DNA of 64,000 bases from Centropus unirufus. Its lineage: Eukaryota > Chordata > Aves > Cuculiformes > Centropidae. Below are positions 26,896-38,340 of the stretch, in pieces. The position numbers were made by a program, and so were the translations under genes. The DNA lies in contig VYZI01000127.1 in NCBI GenBank assembly GCA_013397695.1, positions 2,110,436-2,174,435 of the forward strand. Reading direction: 5' to 3'. How positions within the stretch are numbered: the stretch's first letter is position 1; every line of letters begins with the position of its first letter. The notes beneath the pieces were generated by a model. That model made no database searches. It was not told the origin of the DNA and saw only the letters and a program-made list of their open reading frames with translations.

Positions 26896-28252
26896 AACAC
26901 ACTGAAATGATAACACTTACAGAATTCGCGTTATTGATCCCACAAATTATCTGACCCTAACAGTGGGCAAAGGACAATGCCAGCATGAGAACAAATGCAA
27001 CAGCGGTTCCTAATGACACTTAATTTTGACTTTCTTAATGTTCCTGCTTAGCCCATGGAATACATTCTACTAAAATTTTCGTCTTGCATCTTCTTCCCAC
27101 TAGTATATATGGTAGACAAGCTCAGTGAAGCACTCAGGAGGGAATAAATCCAAGAATAATGGAAAATGAGGCATGAAATAAAACTGTAGAGCTCTAGTTG
27201 AGTTTTGGGGAGGGGTTTCAAAAGAGGCAGGCAAAGAGAGTGGGATAAGTAGACTTTCTGTGAAGGTTGCTTGTTGTGACTCAGTCAATGATGAATAGAA
27301 GAGCAGTGTGTACCTAAATTGCCTGTTAACAGATCTGTTGCTGAATTAAAATGCCACAGTGTTTGTGGCAGAGGCAGATTCTGAAACACAGGCAAAGCTG
27401 ATAGGGTCTGGTCCAAATGTGACTTCTTGAACTCAGTGTCCAAAATTAAACTTCTGGGACAAACCAGTGCCTCACACCTCTACTTGATACTTGGAGAGCA
27501 TTATTTTTTCTTGTTTCTTTTAAAGTAAAGCCAACTAGACAGTTTCCAGGGTGCAGAGCTGGAGTCAAAATGCTGAGCAAACATAAATGTGTGCCAAGGT
27601 GTGCGCTAATCTGTCAGCACCCTGGTCCAGGAATCCCATTTCTCTTCTGCTTCAGCAGAACTAATTTAAACTTAACAGAATTATTCAGTTATTCCAACTT
27701 ATGCATGCTATAATTGTACCCCAAATATGCAGTAAGAATCAGGACTTCTCTGGGAGAAGACCATGGTCCTGGCCCAGAAATTTAAATAGAAGCCCCCATT
27801 TGTATCTTTGGTTACAAGCTCCCCTAGCAGACTCAGCAAGCAACAGCATGAATCATTCCTCAGTGTACTCTGAGCTCATGTCATTGGTAGCCAGCCACGT
27901 GATTTTTTAATCAAATATAATGAAATCAATGGAGTAATAGCAAACCTTTTCATTTTTGACAGCACAAACACCAGCTGATGTCATTGTGTGCTGGCAAGCA
28001 GAGCTATTAGCTGTCAAAACAAACCAAAACAAAAGGAAGGAGAAAGTTGCTACAGAATAGAAAAACAGTTTTCTAGTAGCCTCGTCTAGCATTCAGGCTG
28101 TGCGAAGATGACAGCTTAAAAGTCCTTGTTGTATTTGAAGTTTCTGATGCCTTCTTCCCTCTTACTCTCTCTCACACAAACAGATGTACTCACACATCAC
28201 ATTTCAGCTGGTGACCCAGCTATTGCAAACCATAAATATTATACAGGAAAAT
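26896..28252. other. Non-coding stretch, no gene recognised
   Basis: No frame above about 70 codons and no recognisable element. Confidence 0.6.
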
Positions 28253-28321
28253 TGTGTGTGTGTGTGTATATATATAATGTATATATATGTTATGTGTATA
28301 TATATATATGTTATGTATATA
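28253..28321. repeat. Compound TG/TA microsatellite
   Basis: A (TG)n run of about seven units passes into imperfect (TA)n blocks interrupted by TGTTATG motifs. This is a typical dinucleotide microsatellite, likely to vary in length, and it gives rise to the Tyr/Ile/Val-rich chance frames on both strands. Confidence 0.95.
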
Positions 28322-30191
28322 AGATAATTCAAATCAGCAATGTCTGATTCCCTTTCTCTCAGCTGAGACACAGTGGTGATCAGATACACAAAAATGTCTT
28401 CTCTTAACCTAAATTACTTGCTTTCTCAACAAAATGCGTAGGAGAGGAGTTTTGGTGTCAGTGGTAGGGACATTCCTGCAAGAAAAAATTTTAGTCCTTG
28501 AAAAAACATCCTGATTACTTGACTTTCTGAACCAGAAATAGCAAGTCATGTGAAGGACCTGTTGGTGGGAGTCAGCAGGTACTGGGTGTCAAGTGCAGAG
28601 AAGTCCCCACTGAAAAGGAGAAATAATTTTATTGTGTGGAAAAAAAAATAAATATAGTTTTCCTGTTGTTTCCCATTAGCTGCAAGGAAGTGGAACACCC
28701 CTCTGGCATGTCCTGCACTGGAAATGATGCTGCAGGCAGTACCGCTCTCCAAACCCAAAATACAGTCTTCCCAGGGCTATTCTGTGGGGAAAAAAAAAAA
28801 AAAGAGAGAAGGTCAAAGCTCTTTTCTTCCCAAACACAGAAAAAAAGACAGGAAAATCGTAATACTCATTGTCAGTGTCCTGCTTATAGATCTTTCAGAA
28901 AGAATTATAACATTTTCTAGCATCGCCAAGGACACAATCCAAGAAGAAACATGGACTGCCTTTAGGACCTCACACAGGTTATATCAGCCACCTTTGCGTG
29001 ATATCAGAAGAGCCCAGCCCTTCAGCTTGGTTGTTCCTCTACATTTCTTCATGCCTTAAGATTTCAGCCTTCAAAGGCATCCCTGAGGCCAGTTTACATC
29101 AGTATAATCATGCTTTGATCTAAATCATCCCCAAAGGTCTAGGCAAAAGCAAGCAATGTCTCCAAATCAGAAAGGCTTTATTAGATTCATGGTATGTCTT
29201 GTCCCCACAGGAGATCTCAGTTCACGGAGGAACGTGGTGCTATGGAGAACGTTCAGGTCAGAGAAAAGGCCAATGCAGAAATGTCATTTCCCAACAGCTT
29301 TATTTTACCAGCAAGCAAAGGCATCCTTTCTGAGAGAAAAGAGCAGGTTCTGTAGTTACACGGCAGAAACGGACCTGTGCTTGTCCACCAGTCACGGGTG
29401 ATGTTCAGCAGACGAAGTGACCAGGCAGAGTGACTGGCAGTTCACAGTGCTCATTTGAGAAGTAAAGGAGCAGAGCACGCTGCTCCAGGGATGCGCGTGG
29501 AAGATGTACAATGCACCTTGCATGCAGGATTACTGAAGACCATCTGGTTAGGATCGCAGAGTCCAAGCTGTTCTGCGTGAGTGGCTGTTTGAAATAAATA
29601 AGTGTTGTGTATACTCGCACAATGACTGCCTCACAAGCTGTTACGGAGAGGGAAATGTAAGCATGCTGTGTTAGTTTTAGGAGGGTTAGCTGAGTGCTCT
29701 GGCACCGGCAGCCCAAAGTGCATTTGGTGTGCGTGCTTGACTTACAGCATGGCTGTTCCAGGGCTGTGTATGTTGCTACATAACTTTCCCATTGTTTCAT
29801 TGGTTACATTGCTCTCAGTATTTGGCTTGGCTTTTGTTTTATGTCCTATTCCCTTTAAAGCATGTCTAATGGAAAAATACATAGCCCTTTCCTGAATCCA
29901 ATTTAAAAGTCTTTTTTGTCCGTACTTCTGTGAATCTCCCACCTCCTTGGCAATTTTACATGTCCTGTCTTAGCCATAAAAGAAAACTTACTCCTATGGC
30001 TTCAAAAAGAAAAGCTGTAAAGTTTTACCATTTCATATACAGAGTAGCTTCTACACAGGTCCTGTCTACAGGATCACTGTACACAGGAAATGGAGGTTGG
30101 AAGGTCCACCTCATCACAGCAGCAGCGCTCTGTGCAGGCTGTGCACGGGGATGGGCACCTGAAAAGAAGTTGGACATTTAGGAGCTTAGAG
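28322..30191. other. Non-coding stretch, no gene recognised
   Basis: There is an A homopolymer at about 28790-28802. The longest frame is 131 codons (29405-29800, minus), anonymous and Cys/Thr/Leu-rich. No RNA gene or mobile element was recognised. Confidence 0.55.
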
Positions 30192-30207
30192 TCCTGCAAT
30201 TGCAGGA
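30192..30207. repeat. Perfect 16-bp palindrome
   Basis: TCCTGCAATTGCAGGA is its own reverse complement with no spacer. It is followed directly by a second small hairpin (GGAGCT, two bases, AGCTCC, overlapping its right end). It may be a chance structure or a binding site for a dimeric factor. No function can be assigned from sequence alone. Confidence 0.7.
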
Positions 30208-32430
30208 GCTTCAGCTCCCTGGAAACCACTGTTCAGGCCACCAAGAAGAGAGGAGGCCGTCCAACATCCTGGCACGACAAGAAATGAAACCATTGGCACT
30301 GCAAAGGCTGTCCCAGTGACTCGCTGAGACTCTGCAGTGGCACCTTACTGCAAGTGAGCTGCCAGCACAGTGCACATAGGGGTGAGTCTGAGATGAAGCA
30401 GCTGTGGGGGAAGGAGCTGGACTTCTCCTCCCAGACGTTAAGAAGTACAGTCCTGCAGGTATCTCAAAGCAAGTCACAGGAAATACCTAAAACACAAGGT
30501 TTGCAAGCTATAGTGCAGGCCTTTTTGGCCACTGATCTGAGATTTGAGTTCCTTAGGACTGACTAAGACTTAAATTAGAAAGGCTTAAAACACGTTGAAG
30601 CCAATTAATTATTGTATAAATTACATTTCAGGCTTTCAATCATTGCCTTTCCCCATTTCTTAATATATAAATTCAGGAAGAAGGTTTTGTCTTTTAGTGA
30701 TACATCTGAGATGAGTTATTGGGATGTTCCTAGGTGCTCCTGTGTACCAAAAACCTCCAAACGCTTGTGAGTGTCTTGCTTACAAGAGATCAGGAGAGTA
30801 GAGTTATAAGTTAGGAGGCAGCAGTTGCCCTTCTCTGGGATGAAGTATGTTTTCTAACAAAATTTTTTCTCCTAAGATTTTTTCTGGTATTCAGAGACCC
30901 AAAATATCAGGGTTCTCTTTGCTTTATCTCATTCTCTCTTCCTCATGTACACTGCACACTTTTTTTTGGCTTTTGAATATTCAAGCCAAAATTCATACAG
31001 TTGGTAAACACTGTCAATAAATGGGTTTGATGTGCAGTTATAGAGAAAGCCTACTTTGTACTGGGTCATTGTGCTGCAAAGAGCACGGGTCTGCCCGGAG
31101 CTGAGGTAAGGTTCATGTGACAAGAGGAGCACCTGCTGCAGCTGCTCCGCTGTGCACTCATGCACAGCCCCCACTTCTCCATCAGCTTCTCTGCCCCTTC
31201 AGGTGCAGACCTTAGGGTAGAGGACTGAAATGAAACACAGCCTTTTTTTCTCCTGTGCAGGGGAAGATTGTGATCGATGTTTCCTATATGGAAAATGTCC
31301 CTTTTCCCTCTTGCAGAGCCATGCCAGGGTTGCAGCTCTGTTACCCGCTGGCGTCTGCCATGGACTCAGCAGCACACAGCCTGGGAATTGCTTACACCGC
31401 TCCAATAGCGCGTGCTTCCTTGTGATGTCACGGTGAAGTGGCCAGGGTTTCTTGGAGCCTTACGGTTACAAGGTTGAGGTCAATGTGTATTTGGTGTGTT
31501 GGCTTTCCCCATGCTTGAAAAGACTGCTATTCATCATCTCCAGGTGCTAGGTCTTTCTAGAGGGACAACTCCGGCTGGGAGACTGTTACTGTATTCAGTC
31601 CCATTGAACCTGAAGCAGAAAAGGCCAGCTGCTCATTCAAAGTGTGGGGGTTTCTGGCTGGTGGCTGGAAGGCCTCCAGGTACTTTCAAACTTTCAGTAG
31701 ACCTCTGAGCTGGAGGTATCTTTAACAATAGAAAATCTCATGGTGCTATTCTTCACCTGTTATGAGGTGCTTGGGACCATGTTTGGACCCAGAACGACGT
31801 AATCTGACATAAACTCAAGAGTCTGATTCAAATGTAGTATAGAACATACAAAGTAAAACGATTTCTGTCCTTTCTTCTGACCCCCAGGCAGTGCCTGGAA
31901 GTTTAGGCAGGAGCAGTCCAGAATTCTTACACAATGCAGACAGCAGTACTCAGTCTCCAGTGTTGCGTGGGGTGTGATGTGTCTACTCTGATATTTCTAC
32001 ATGTCTTTTTTTCCCCAAGATAAACTCAGTCCAATATAACACAGTACTAGCATAGTCTGACAGTATGAAACCCATCCCTGCCCACCACATCACTACTGAC
32101 CTTGTCACCAGTCAGATCCTGACAGCCATGCAGGTGTCCTATGCACCATGGAGTCTATGGAGCAAGTGTGAGTGCTTCCTACAGACCTAACAAGGAAGGG
32201 ACTTGTAGAGGAATTTGTTTTGGTCTGGTTGGTGTTTTGTTGGAAAGAAGACTTCCTACATTTACAAACCTTCATTGCAATATGCCTGTTGTTGGCGTGT
32301 GTGAAAGGAGAGGGCAAGGAGAGAGAGAGTGAGAGCACAAAAGCAAGCTACAGTCCCTGAACCACAGTGGGTGGAGATGCTGCTATTTGACAAATCATGG
32401 GTTGGAAATAGTAACGGTGAAGAGCTGGGA
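30208..32430. other. Non-coding stretch, no gene recognised
   Basis: Only short anonymous frames (under 90 codons). No repeat or RNA gene was recognised. The CTCF-like motif lies at its right end. Confidence 0.55.
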
Positions 32431-32447
32431 TTGCCCTCCAGTGGTCA
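32431..32447 (-). promoter_or_regulatory. Candidate CTCF-binding motif (minus orientation)
   Basis: Read on the minus strand this is TGACCACTGGAGGGCAA. It fits the vertebrate CTCF core CCASYAGRKGGCR at all positions but one (G in place of the central A), and the preceding TGA also matches the YGR flank. CTCF is the main vertebrate insulator and loop-anchor protein, and its motif orientation determines loop direction. This site points left (toward lower coordinates). Motif matches of this quality also arise by chance at a modest rate, so occupancy is inference. Confidence 0.4.
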
Positions 32448-33602
32448 GACAGGATTTCTGATCCCAGCATAGGTCAAAGGCAATGGCAAAAGAAAAGGAA
32501 TTCAGAGAAAGAAAAAATTGACAACTACAAGCTGCCAGTTGTATATTCTATATTTTACAGGGTGGTGGTCTCTGTTTCATCACAATGGCAGCACATCTCC
32601 AACAGATATATAACATTTGTCTTCTTCGTTTTTAGGAAGAAGAACCAGAAGTCTCATATCATCACATTCCTGAAATCACAAAGCTCCACAGCTGTCACCA
32701 GCTGAGCGTGCAGCTGCTAGGACCTTAACTGGTGCATTAGGGTGGGACAATTGTGTACATAAGTCTAAGCTCAGCAATCAGGGCTGTATCCAGAAAGACA
32801 CACACCAAAAAGAATTGCACACAGAAGAAAAAAGCAGTCCCCTTAAAAACCTGAGGCAGAGCACCAGTAACAACATAAGTATGAAAACCAATAGAGAACC
32901 CATCTCAAATGTGGAGTCAAGGATCCTTCCTCTTTTCTCATCCCTCAACCTTGCTGGCATTAGGAAGAGGAAACAGACACTCATACATCAATCCTCCTGT
33001 GGTTATGTGCCACCATTCATCTTTCCTCCCTCTTTAATTGTAACTGTGGGACCCCTGCAGGCTGACTTCACTGGGAAGGAAAGAAAGACTGGACAAGTTT
33101 GGCATGCTTGGGGTTTGTTTTTTTCTTCCTTCTTTTTTTTTTCTGGAACAAGACTTCTTTCACACCCACTTTGTCTGACACCTCAGTTTTTACCTTTTAG
33201 CTACACGTCTGACCCGTGAGCATTTTTCTGACTCTTAAATACCATTGCTGAAAGGTAATCCAACACCAGGCCCTTGGCGAGAACAGTGCAGGACAGACAT
33301 CTCTGGGTGCATCCTGGGTTCATTCAAATATCCTTGATAAAACCTTTCCAGAAATTTCCTGCTCTCCCGCCATGTTGCCACAGGTCCAGTTCAGCTGAGT
33401 CACAAATAAGCAAAGCAGAAATCTCTGTCAGGTGCAACTTGGAGACCTGGTGCCAGCCAGAGACATACCTCTCCTTGGAGGACAGAAAACTGTTAGGCAC
33501 TTGGCACGCTTGTGAATCGTTGCAAGGGAAGTCTTTTTTATCAAGGAGCTAGTTTTAGTCTAAGGCCCTGGTTCAACAGAGGTCTAAGTCACATGGGAAC
33601 AT
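32448..33602. other. Non-coding stretch, no gene recognised
   Basis: The longest frame is 134 codons (32815-33219, plus), Ser/Phe-rich and anonymous. Pyrimidine-rich sequence near 33110-33150 accounts for the Phe runs. Confidence 0.55.
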
Positions 33603-34235
33603 AAATCACAGATATAGAGGGCTGGAAGGGATACCAGGAGAACATGTTCTCCACCCCACATACTGAGGCAAGATGGCTTTATCTTAGCTTCTCCTGGCAG
33701 ACGTACGTCTGATCTGTCCTTACAAATCTCCAATTGCAAGAGTGACAAGTCTTTCTAAGTGTTCTGTTCCAGTCCTGGATTTTCCTCACAAAAGCAGATC
33801 TTCCTAGTACCTAATCTAAATCATCTTTGCCTTCCCATATCCCTAAGGGCACAATTCATCATCGTCATTCACAGTAATGTTTTAAGTAAAAGACTTCTTT
33901 GGAAGTCTTTTATTACATCCCATCTCAGGATCCTTTTCTTCTAGATTAAAAAAAAAAAAAACAACAAAAACCTTTCTTCGTAGGTCAAGTTTTCCGAACT
34001 TCTCATCACCCTTGTTGGTCTCCTCTGGCACTTCTCTGCTTAGTCTCCATCTTTCATCAAGTGCACGGTCCCAAAGCAGATAAAGTGCTCCAGTAAAGAC
34101 TTCACCCACACTGAGCAAAGCTGCAAACATTAACTCCTGTGGATTGCACAACACATCTGTTCTTAAATGCCAGCACAAGACCCATTATGGGGGGGCTTTT
34201 CTCTTTCTTTACAATAAGCTGTTGTTAGGTGATTA
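33603..34235 (-). mobile_element. Ancient CR1 LINE, 3' part
   Basis: On the plus strand this reads as the reverse complement of the 3' portion of an ancient amniote CR1. It starts with a variant of the ATCATAGA...GGTTGGAAGGGACC...CCAGGAGA terminus (33603-33660), then a segment like TTCCTAATATCCAACCTAAATC (33798-33828), then CACCCTTGTTGGTCTCCTCTGG (34008-34030), GTCCC...AGTGCTCCAGTAAAGAC..ACTGAGCAAAG (34068-34120), and CTCCTGTGGATTGCACA...ACACATCTG (34135-34160). The order is consistent over about 630 bp. Divergence is high and the coding frame is broken by stops and by an A homopolymer at 33946-33960, so the copy is old and inactive. The recognition rests on a remembered consensus, not an alignment. 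Confidence 0.75.
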
Positions 34236-36299
34236 TTTCAAGAACTATCAGTCCTTAGAGACCTATCATCAGCTTCACCTCCTGCCCTGTAGTACTGCCC
34301 AAATGTGTTGCTAAATCAAGACCTAAATTGTAAGTAAATCCATGGAAATGAATAGTGTAATTGCAGCATTAAAAGTGGAGTAATAAAAGCAACAAGAAGC
34401 AATGTCAAGACCAAGTCATAGACTGAGTCTCAGTGCATGGAGACTTCAGAGAACTAATAGTGTTCTGGATGTTCAATGAACACAGAATACAGAGATGCTG
34501 AATTCTGTGAATGGGAACAGCCTGAAATTACTTCTGCCCAATTAAATTTTGTAAGAAATTGCTGTACTTTAACCAGATAATATTTGTTTATTCTTGTTTT
34601 ATGAAGTAATAGTTGGCTGTCTAGTTGTTCGATGAATATTGTTCTGCAACTGCCGAGTCAGCTTGCTTCATAATAAAATTTCTATAAATCTTGATAATGT
34701 AGGGAGTGCACTTTTATTTTCAGCATTTTAAAATCTACCCGGCAAAAGAAAGCCCACAAAAGACACAGGTAAGACTTTTTAAGGGCTACGGAAACCATGT
34801 TGTAAAGAAAAAAATTTTTTTTTATGTTATTCCTATCATTTGTCCCCAAGAGCAAAAGCACATAATAGATCTAGAAAACCCAGAAAGATAAGAGGAATGA
34901 ACGCACCTAGACTTTTCAGCTAGACCAACGTGGGAGAAATTTTGTAAACCTGACCAAGAGAACGACACTGGTGACCCTGGATATTTAGACATATGACTCA
35001 TATGTAAAAGGATATTTCAAACATTAAAAGCCAAAAGATTAATCTTCTGTTGGCCTCTTTACTCTCCTTGCCCTGGAAATTACAAAAAAAAAAAAAAAGT
35101 GTTTTTTCCCCTCATACTTAATTCTTCTATTAATCTATATTAAAGCACCAGACTTGGACTGGACTGGTTAACTTCTAGTTTAGAAGCTTCTAGCTTCTAG
35201 TAGCATGCAGTAAAAGGAGTTCTTGGGTCCTTGGGCATTGCAAGAGATCAGGGATTCCCTTTGCTGCTTCACCATTTTAGCAAGTACTCATGATCTCTGA
35301 GAAACTGAGATTTCATAAAGCTAGAACTGGGCGAGAATAGGGATAGACCAGTTGTAAAGCAGAGAGGGTCCTACAGGAGAAACTATTCCATGGAAAAAAA
35401 ACTTGTGTCTAAGCTGTTTTTAAACTGTTCTCTTCAAAGACCCCAAGAAAGATTTGGGCTCCATACAATGAGCATGCAGTTGGCTCAGAGGCATCAACAG
35501 ATCTGAGAGATGTAAAGGGTCATAAGACTGGAAGAACCTCTACAGTTAAAGTGTTACTTTAATATTTCTGTAAATTCACACAGGTTGCATGCATGGCCTG
35601 AACTACCCACTGCTCTGCAAACTCCATAAGGATAAAGTGGCAGCACTGCCTTAGCATCCAGAAATGTCAAATTGAGTTCATGCCTTTACCTGAAGGTTTC
35701 CTCTCTTCTTCCAACCTTTCACTGCTGCAAAGCTGGGCAGAATTTCACCCAGTTGAGGCGTAGAGATCTATCACATCTCATCTACCTCCTGTCATAGGAC
35801 AGTTTGCTGTGCTACATGTAAAATGTTCCAGCTTCTCTTATCCAGGGTGTGTTATCTCAGATGAACCCTTGTTTTCTGAGATGAGCTGTAAACAAATGTG
35901 GGCAGCTGGTCTGAATCCCCACTTGCAAATAATGCAAATTGGAAGACACATATTAGCTCCTACACACGGACAGTTAAAAACAGAAAGGGTATTTTGTTTT
36001 GTTTTTTTTACTTTTTTAAGACATTCTGCATTTAGCTTCTTTGTGGAGGTCTTTGTTCAGAGTTGACCTTGCAAAGCACTTCACCAAACTCATCTCATTC
36101 ACCCTGGAGATCAGATGCTGGTGCCCTCGTTTCTGTGCAGACTATGGATTTGATCTGAAAGTCCATGTCAACACTTAGCAAATACCTAAGATCCATTGCT
36201 GGGCAAATTTCTTTCTAGTAGCGGAGATAGCCTTCCTCATCCGCTACTTGCAAGCTGGACAATTCTACACCATAAGGGCTACAAATATGATTGGAGGAA
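34236..36299. other. Non-coding stretch, no gene recognised
   Basis: AT-rich sequence with an A homopolymer at about 35083-35097. Around 35172-35201 CTTCTAG occurs three times and includes the 12-bp palindrome TAGAAGCTTCTA. No frame above about 85 codons. No element was recognised. Confidence 0.55.
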
Positions 36300-36714
36300 T
36301 AGAGCAAATGAGGACGGGCTGAGAGAGCTGGGATTGTTCAACCTGGAGAAGAGAAGGCTCCAGGGACATTTTATAGTAGCCTTCCAGTACCTGAAGGGGG
36401 TGTTCAAGAAAGCTGGGAAGGGACTTTCTACCAGGGCATGTAGTGATAGGATAAGGGGGAATGGCTTTAAATCAGATGGGAGAAGATTTAGACTAGACAT
36501 TAGGAAGAAATTCTTCGCAATGAGGGTGGTGAAACACAGGCACAGGTTGCCCAGGGAAGTTGTGGATGCTCCCTCCCTGGAGGTGTTCAAGGCCAGGTTG
36601 GATGGGGCCTTGAGCAGCCTGGTCTAGTAGGAGGTGTCCCTGCCTGTGGCGGAAGGATTGGAAGTGAATTGTCTTTAAGGTCCATTCCAACTGAAACCAT
36701 TCTATGATTCTATA
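36300..36714 (+). mobile_element. CR1 LINE 3' end with an open C-terminal ORF2 remnant
   Basis: This is the 3' end of an avian CR1 retrotransposon. From about 36307 to the stop at 36625-36627 the plus-strand frame stays open and reads as the C-terminal tail of the CR1 ORF2 protein, with landmarks LRELGLFNLEKRRLQG, YLKG, RGNGF, RFRLDIRKKFF, HRLPREVV and APSLEVFKARLDGAL. In an intact element ORF2 encodes an endonuclease and reverse transcriptase that copy the element by target-primed reverse transcription; only the last 106 or so residues remain, with neither catalytic domain. After the stop comes the usual 3' UTR (GGTGTCCCTGCC, GTCTTTAAGGTCCATTCCAAC) and the octamer-type terminus ATTCTATGATTCTATA. 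The 5' truncation is normal for CR1. The frame begins at an unrelated Met at 36196, so the first 35 or so codons are flanking sequence. The uninterrupted frame suggests a younger copy than the other CR1 pieces here. Confidence 0.93.
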
Positions 36715-38327
36715 AATCATGAAGAAGCAAAAAATATTTGGGATTTTCTCTGAAAGCATAGTCATCATCACTACCCACACAGTACCTCTCCCCTGGTGAC
36801 TACTGATCAAAGCCCCAGCCTTTTGGAAAAATCCAAAGAAAATCATTGTAACATCCATCAGCTCTGCCCATTACCATAACAGAAATTTGCAACTTCCTAC
36901 CAATGTCATTGATTTGTTCAGGAGGAAATACTGAAAGATCTTTTGAAAATAGTCTAACCCAAACATGGCACACCATTAAAAGAAAAAGTTGGCACATTAG
37001 TCATATCAATTGTCTCTGCTGGAAAAAGCACAGAAGTGGTGTCCCCGGTGAATAAAATAAATGATGCATGTAAGGTCTGATTGAAGACACAGCAAATTCA
37101 AAGGCTTTCAGGACTCTGGCAGGCTTTGGATGATGTCCTCACACAGCAGAAGAATAGCTGGAGTCTCTGCTGTGCGCTGTTGCTTACTGTGTTTGTCCGC
37201 TTCAGTCGAGTACAGCTGCCTTCCCTCTAGCCATGGAAAACTGTGACTCCATCAGTCTAAAAACCACATCATGATGTTTCACCACATTTTGAGTATAATA
37301 TCCTCCCTCATTTATTATTATTACTTAGATAAAAGGCATGTAATTCCCATGGAGCTAGTGGGAGTTTGCCCTTGGATTCTGCTAAAAAGAGGTGAAGCGT
37401 AAGGGCTTGTTCACAATTCTTTTTTTTTTCCTGAAGACACACATTCATCCGTTTGTATTTTATTTACTTTAAGTTTGTTTGGGAAGTTTATCTCCAGGGG
37501 AATACCAAGAAAGTAATAGTCATTTACCAGCCCATTCTCACAAGCGTTGTTGCATTTGCAATCATACCAAGAAGTCTTCCTGGACAGGGAATCACAGACA
37601 CAGGACAGTGAACCTAAATGTATACAACAATGGAATTTATTGCTTTGATACTTTCATGGTGTCTGTGATAAAAAGGTGTTAATCTGCTTAGGGTTAATAC
37701 AATGCTTCACAACTCAATTTTCCTGTTCTTTGCAACATCTCTTCTATGGTGTCTCCAATTCTACACCTTCTCGCTTTTCCCAGAGGTGGGACAGTGCTCA
37801 GACTGTAGGGGCTCTGCAATGCTGCTGCACGTGCATTCTCAGATATGGGATTTTGCTAGATTACGGAGCTGAAGCCTAGGAGATTAAGGAAGAAGTCTGC
37901 CCTCAGCATCCTCCACAAGATGTCCACATCCATCATGAGATCTGATCTGGGAATCAGAGGTCAATGGAGAGACACTGTCTCTGTCAGTCTCTTGGGTTCC
38001 ACAGATCCATTATCTTAACTTTATGGTGCCTGATGATAGTGTGGTACGTTTCTCACGGATCAGTATTGTGAAAGATTCAAGCCATGTCTGCAGGCACATA
38101 GGGGTGAACACCAGAAGTCTGGGTAGAGTTTGTTTTCAACTCCTTCTACACATATGGTGGTCAACCACTTGGAATCTTCTGAACTTCTTCCATCTTTCAT
38201 TGAGGAAGGATGGAGATCAGCCATCACCCTAATAACAGATGAACTGGACTGAAATGTCACTTCATTATGTTGAGCACTTAAAAAGGTCACAGTGCTGAAG
38301 CTTGCCAGTCAACTGATAACTGGATTT
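36715..38327. other. Non-coding stretch, no gene recognised
   Basis: No frame above about 76 codons. No element or RNA gene was recognised to the right of the CR1 terminus. Confidence 0.55.
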
Positions 38328-38340
38328 CCAGCAGGTGGCA
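38328..38340 (+). promoter_or_regulatory. Candidate CTCF-binding core (plus orientation)
   Basis: CCAGCAGGTGGCA matches the 13-base CTCF core CCASYAGRKGGCR at every position. The upstream flank (TTT) does not extend the match well. It points right, so together with the minus-oriented motif at 32431 it forms a divergent pair about 5.9 kb apart, the arrangement often found at domain boundaries. Binding is inference; a perfect core can occur by chance. Confidence 0.42.

Noticed and set aside
36493..36858. 121-codon minus-strand frame over the CR1 element
   Set aside because: It is the antisense shadow of the plus-strand CR1 ORF2 tail.
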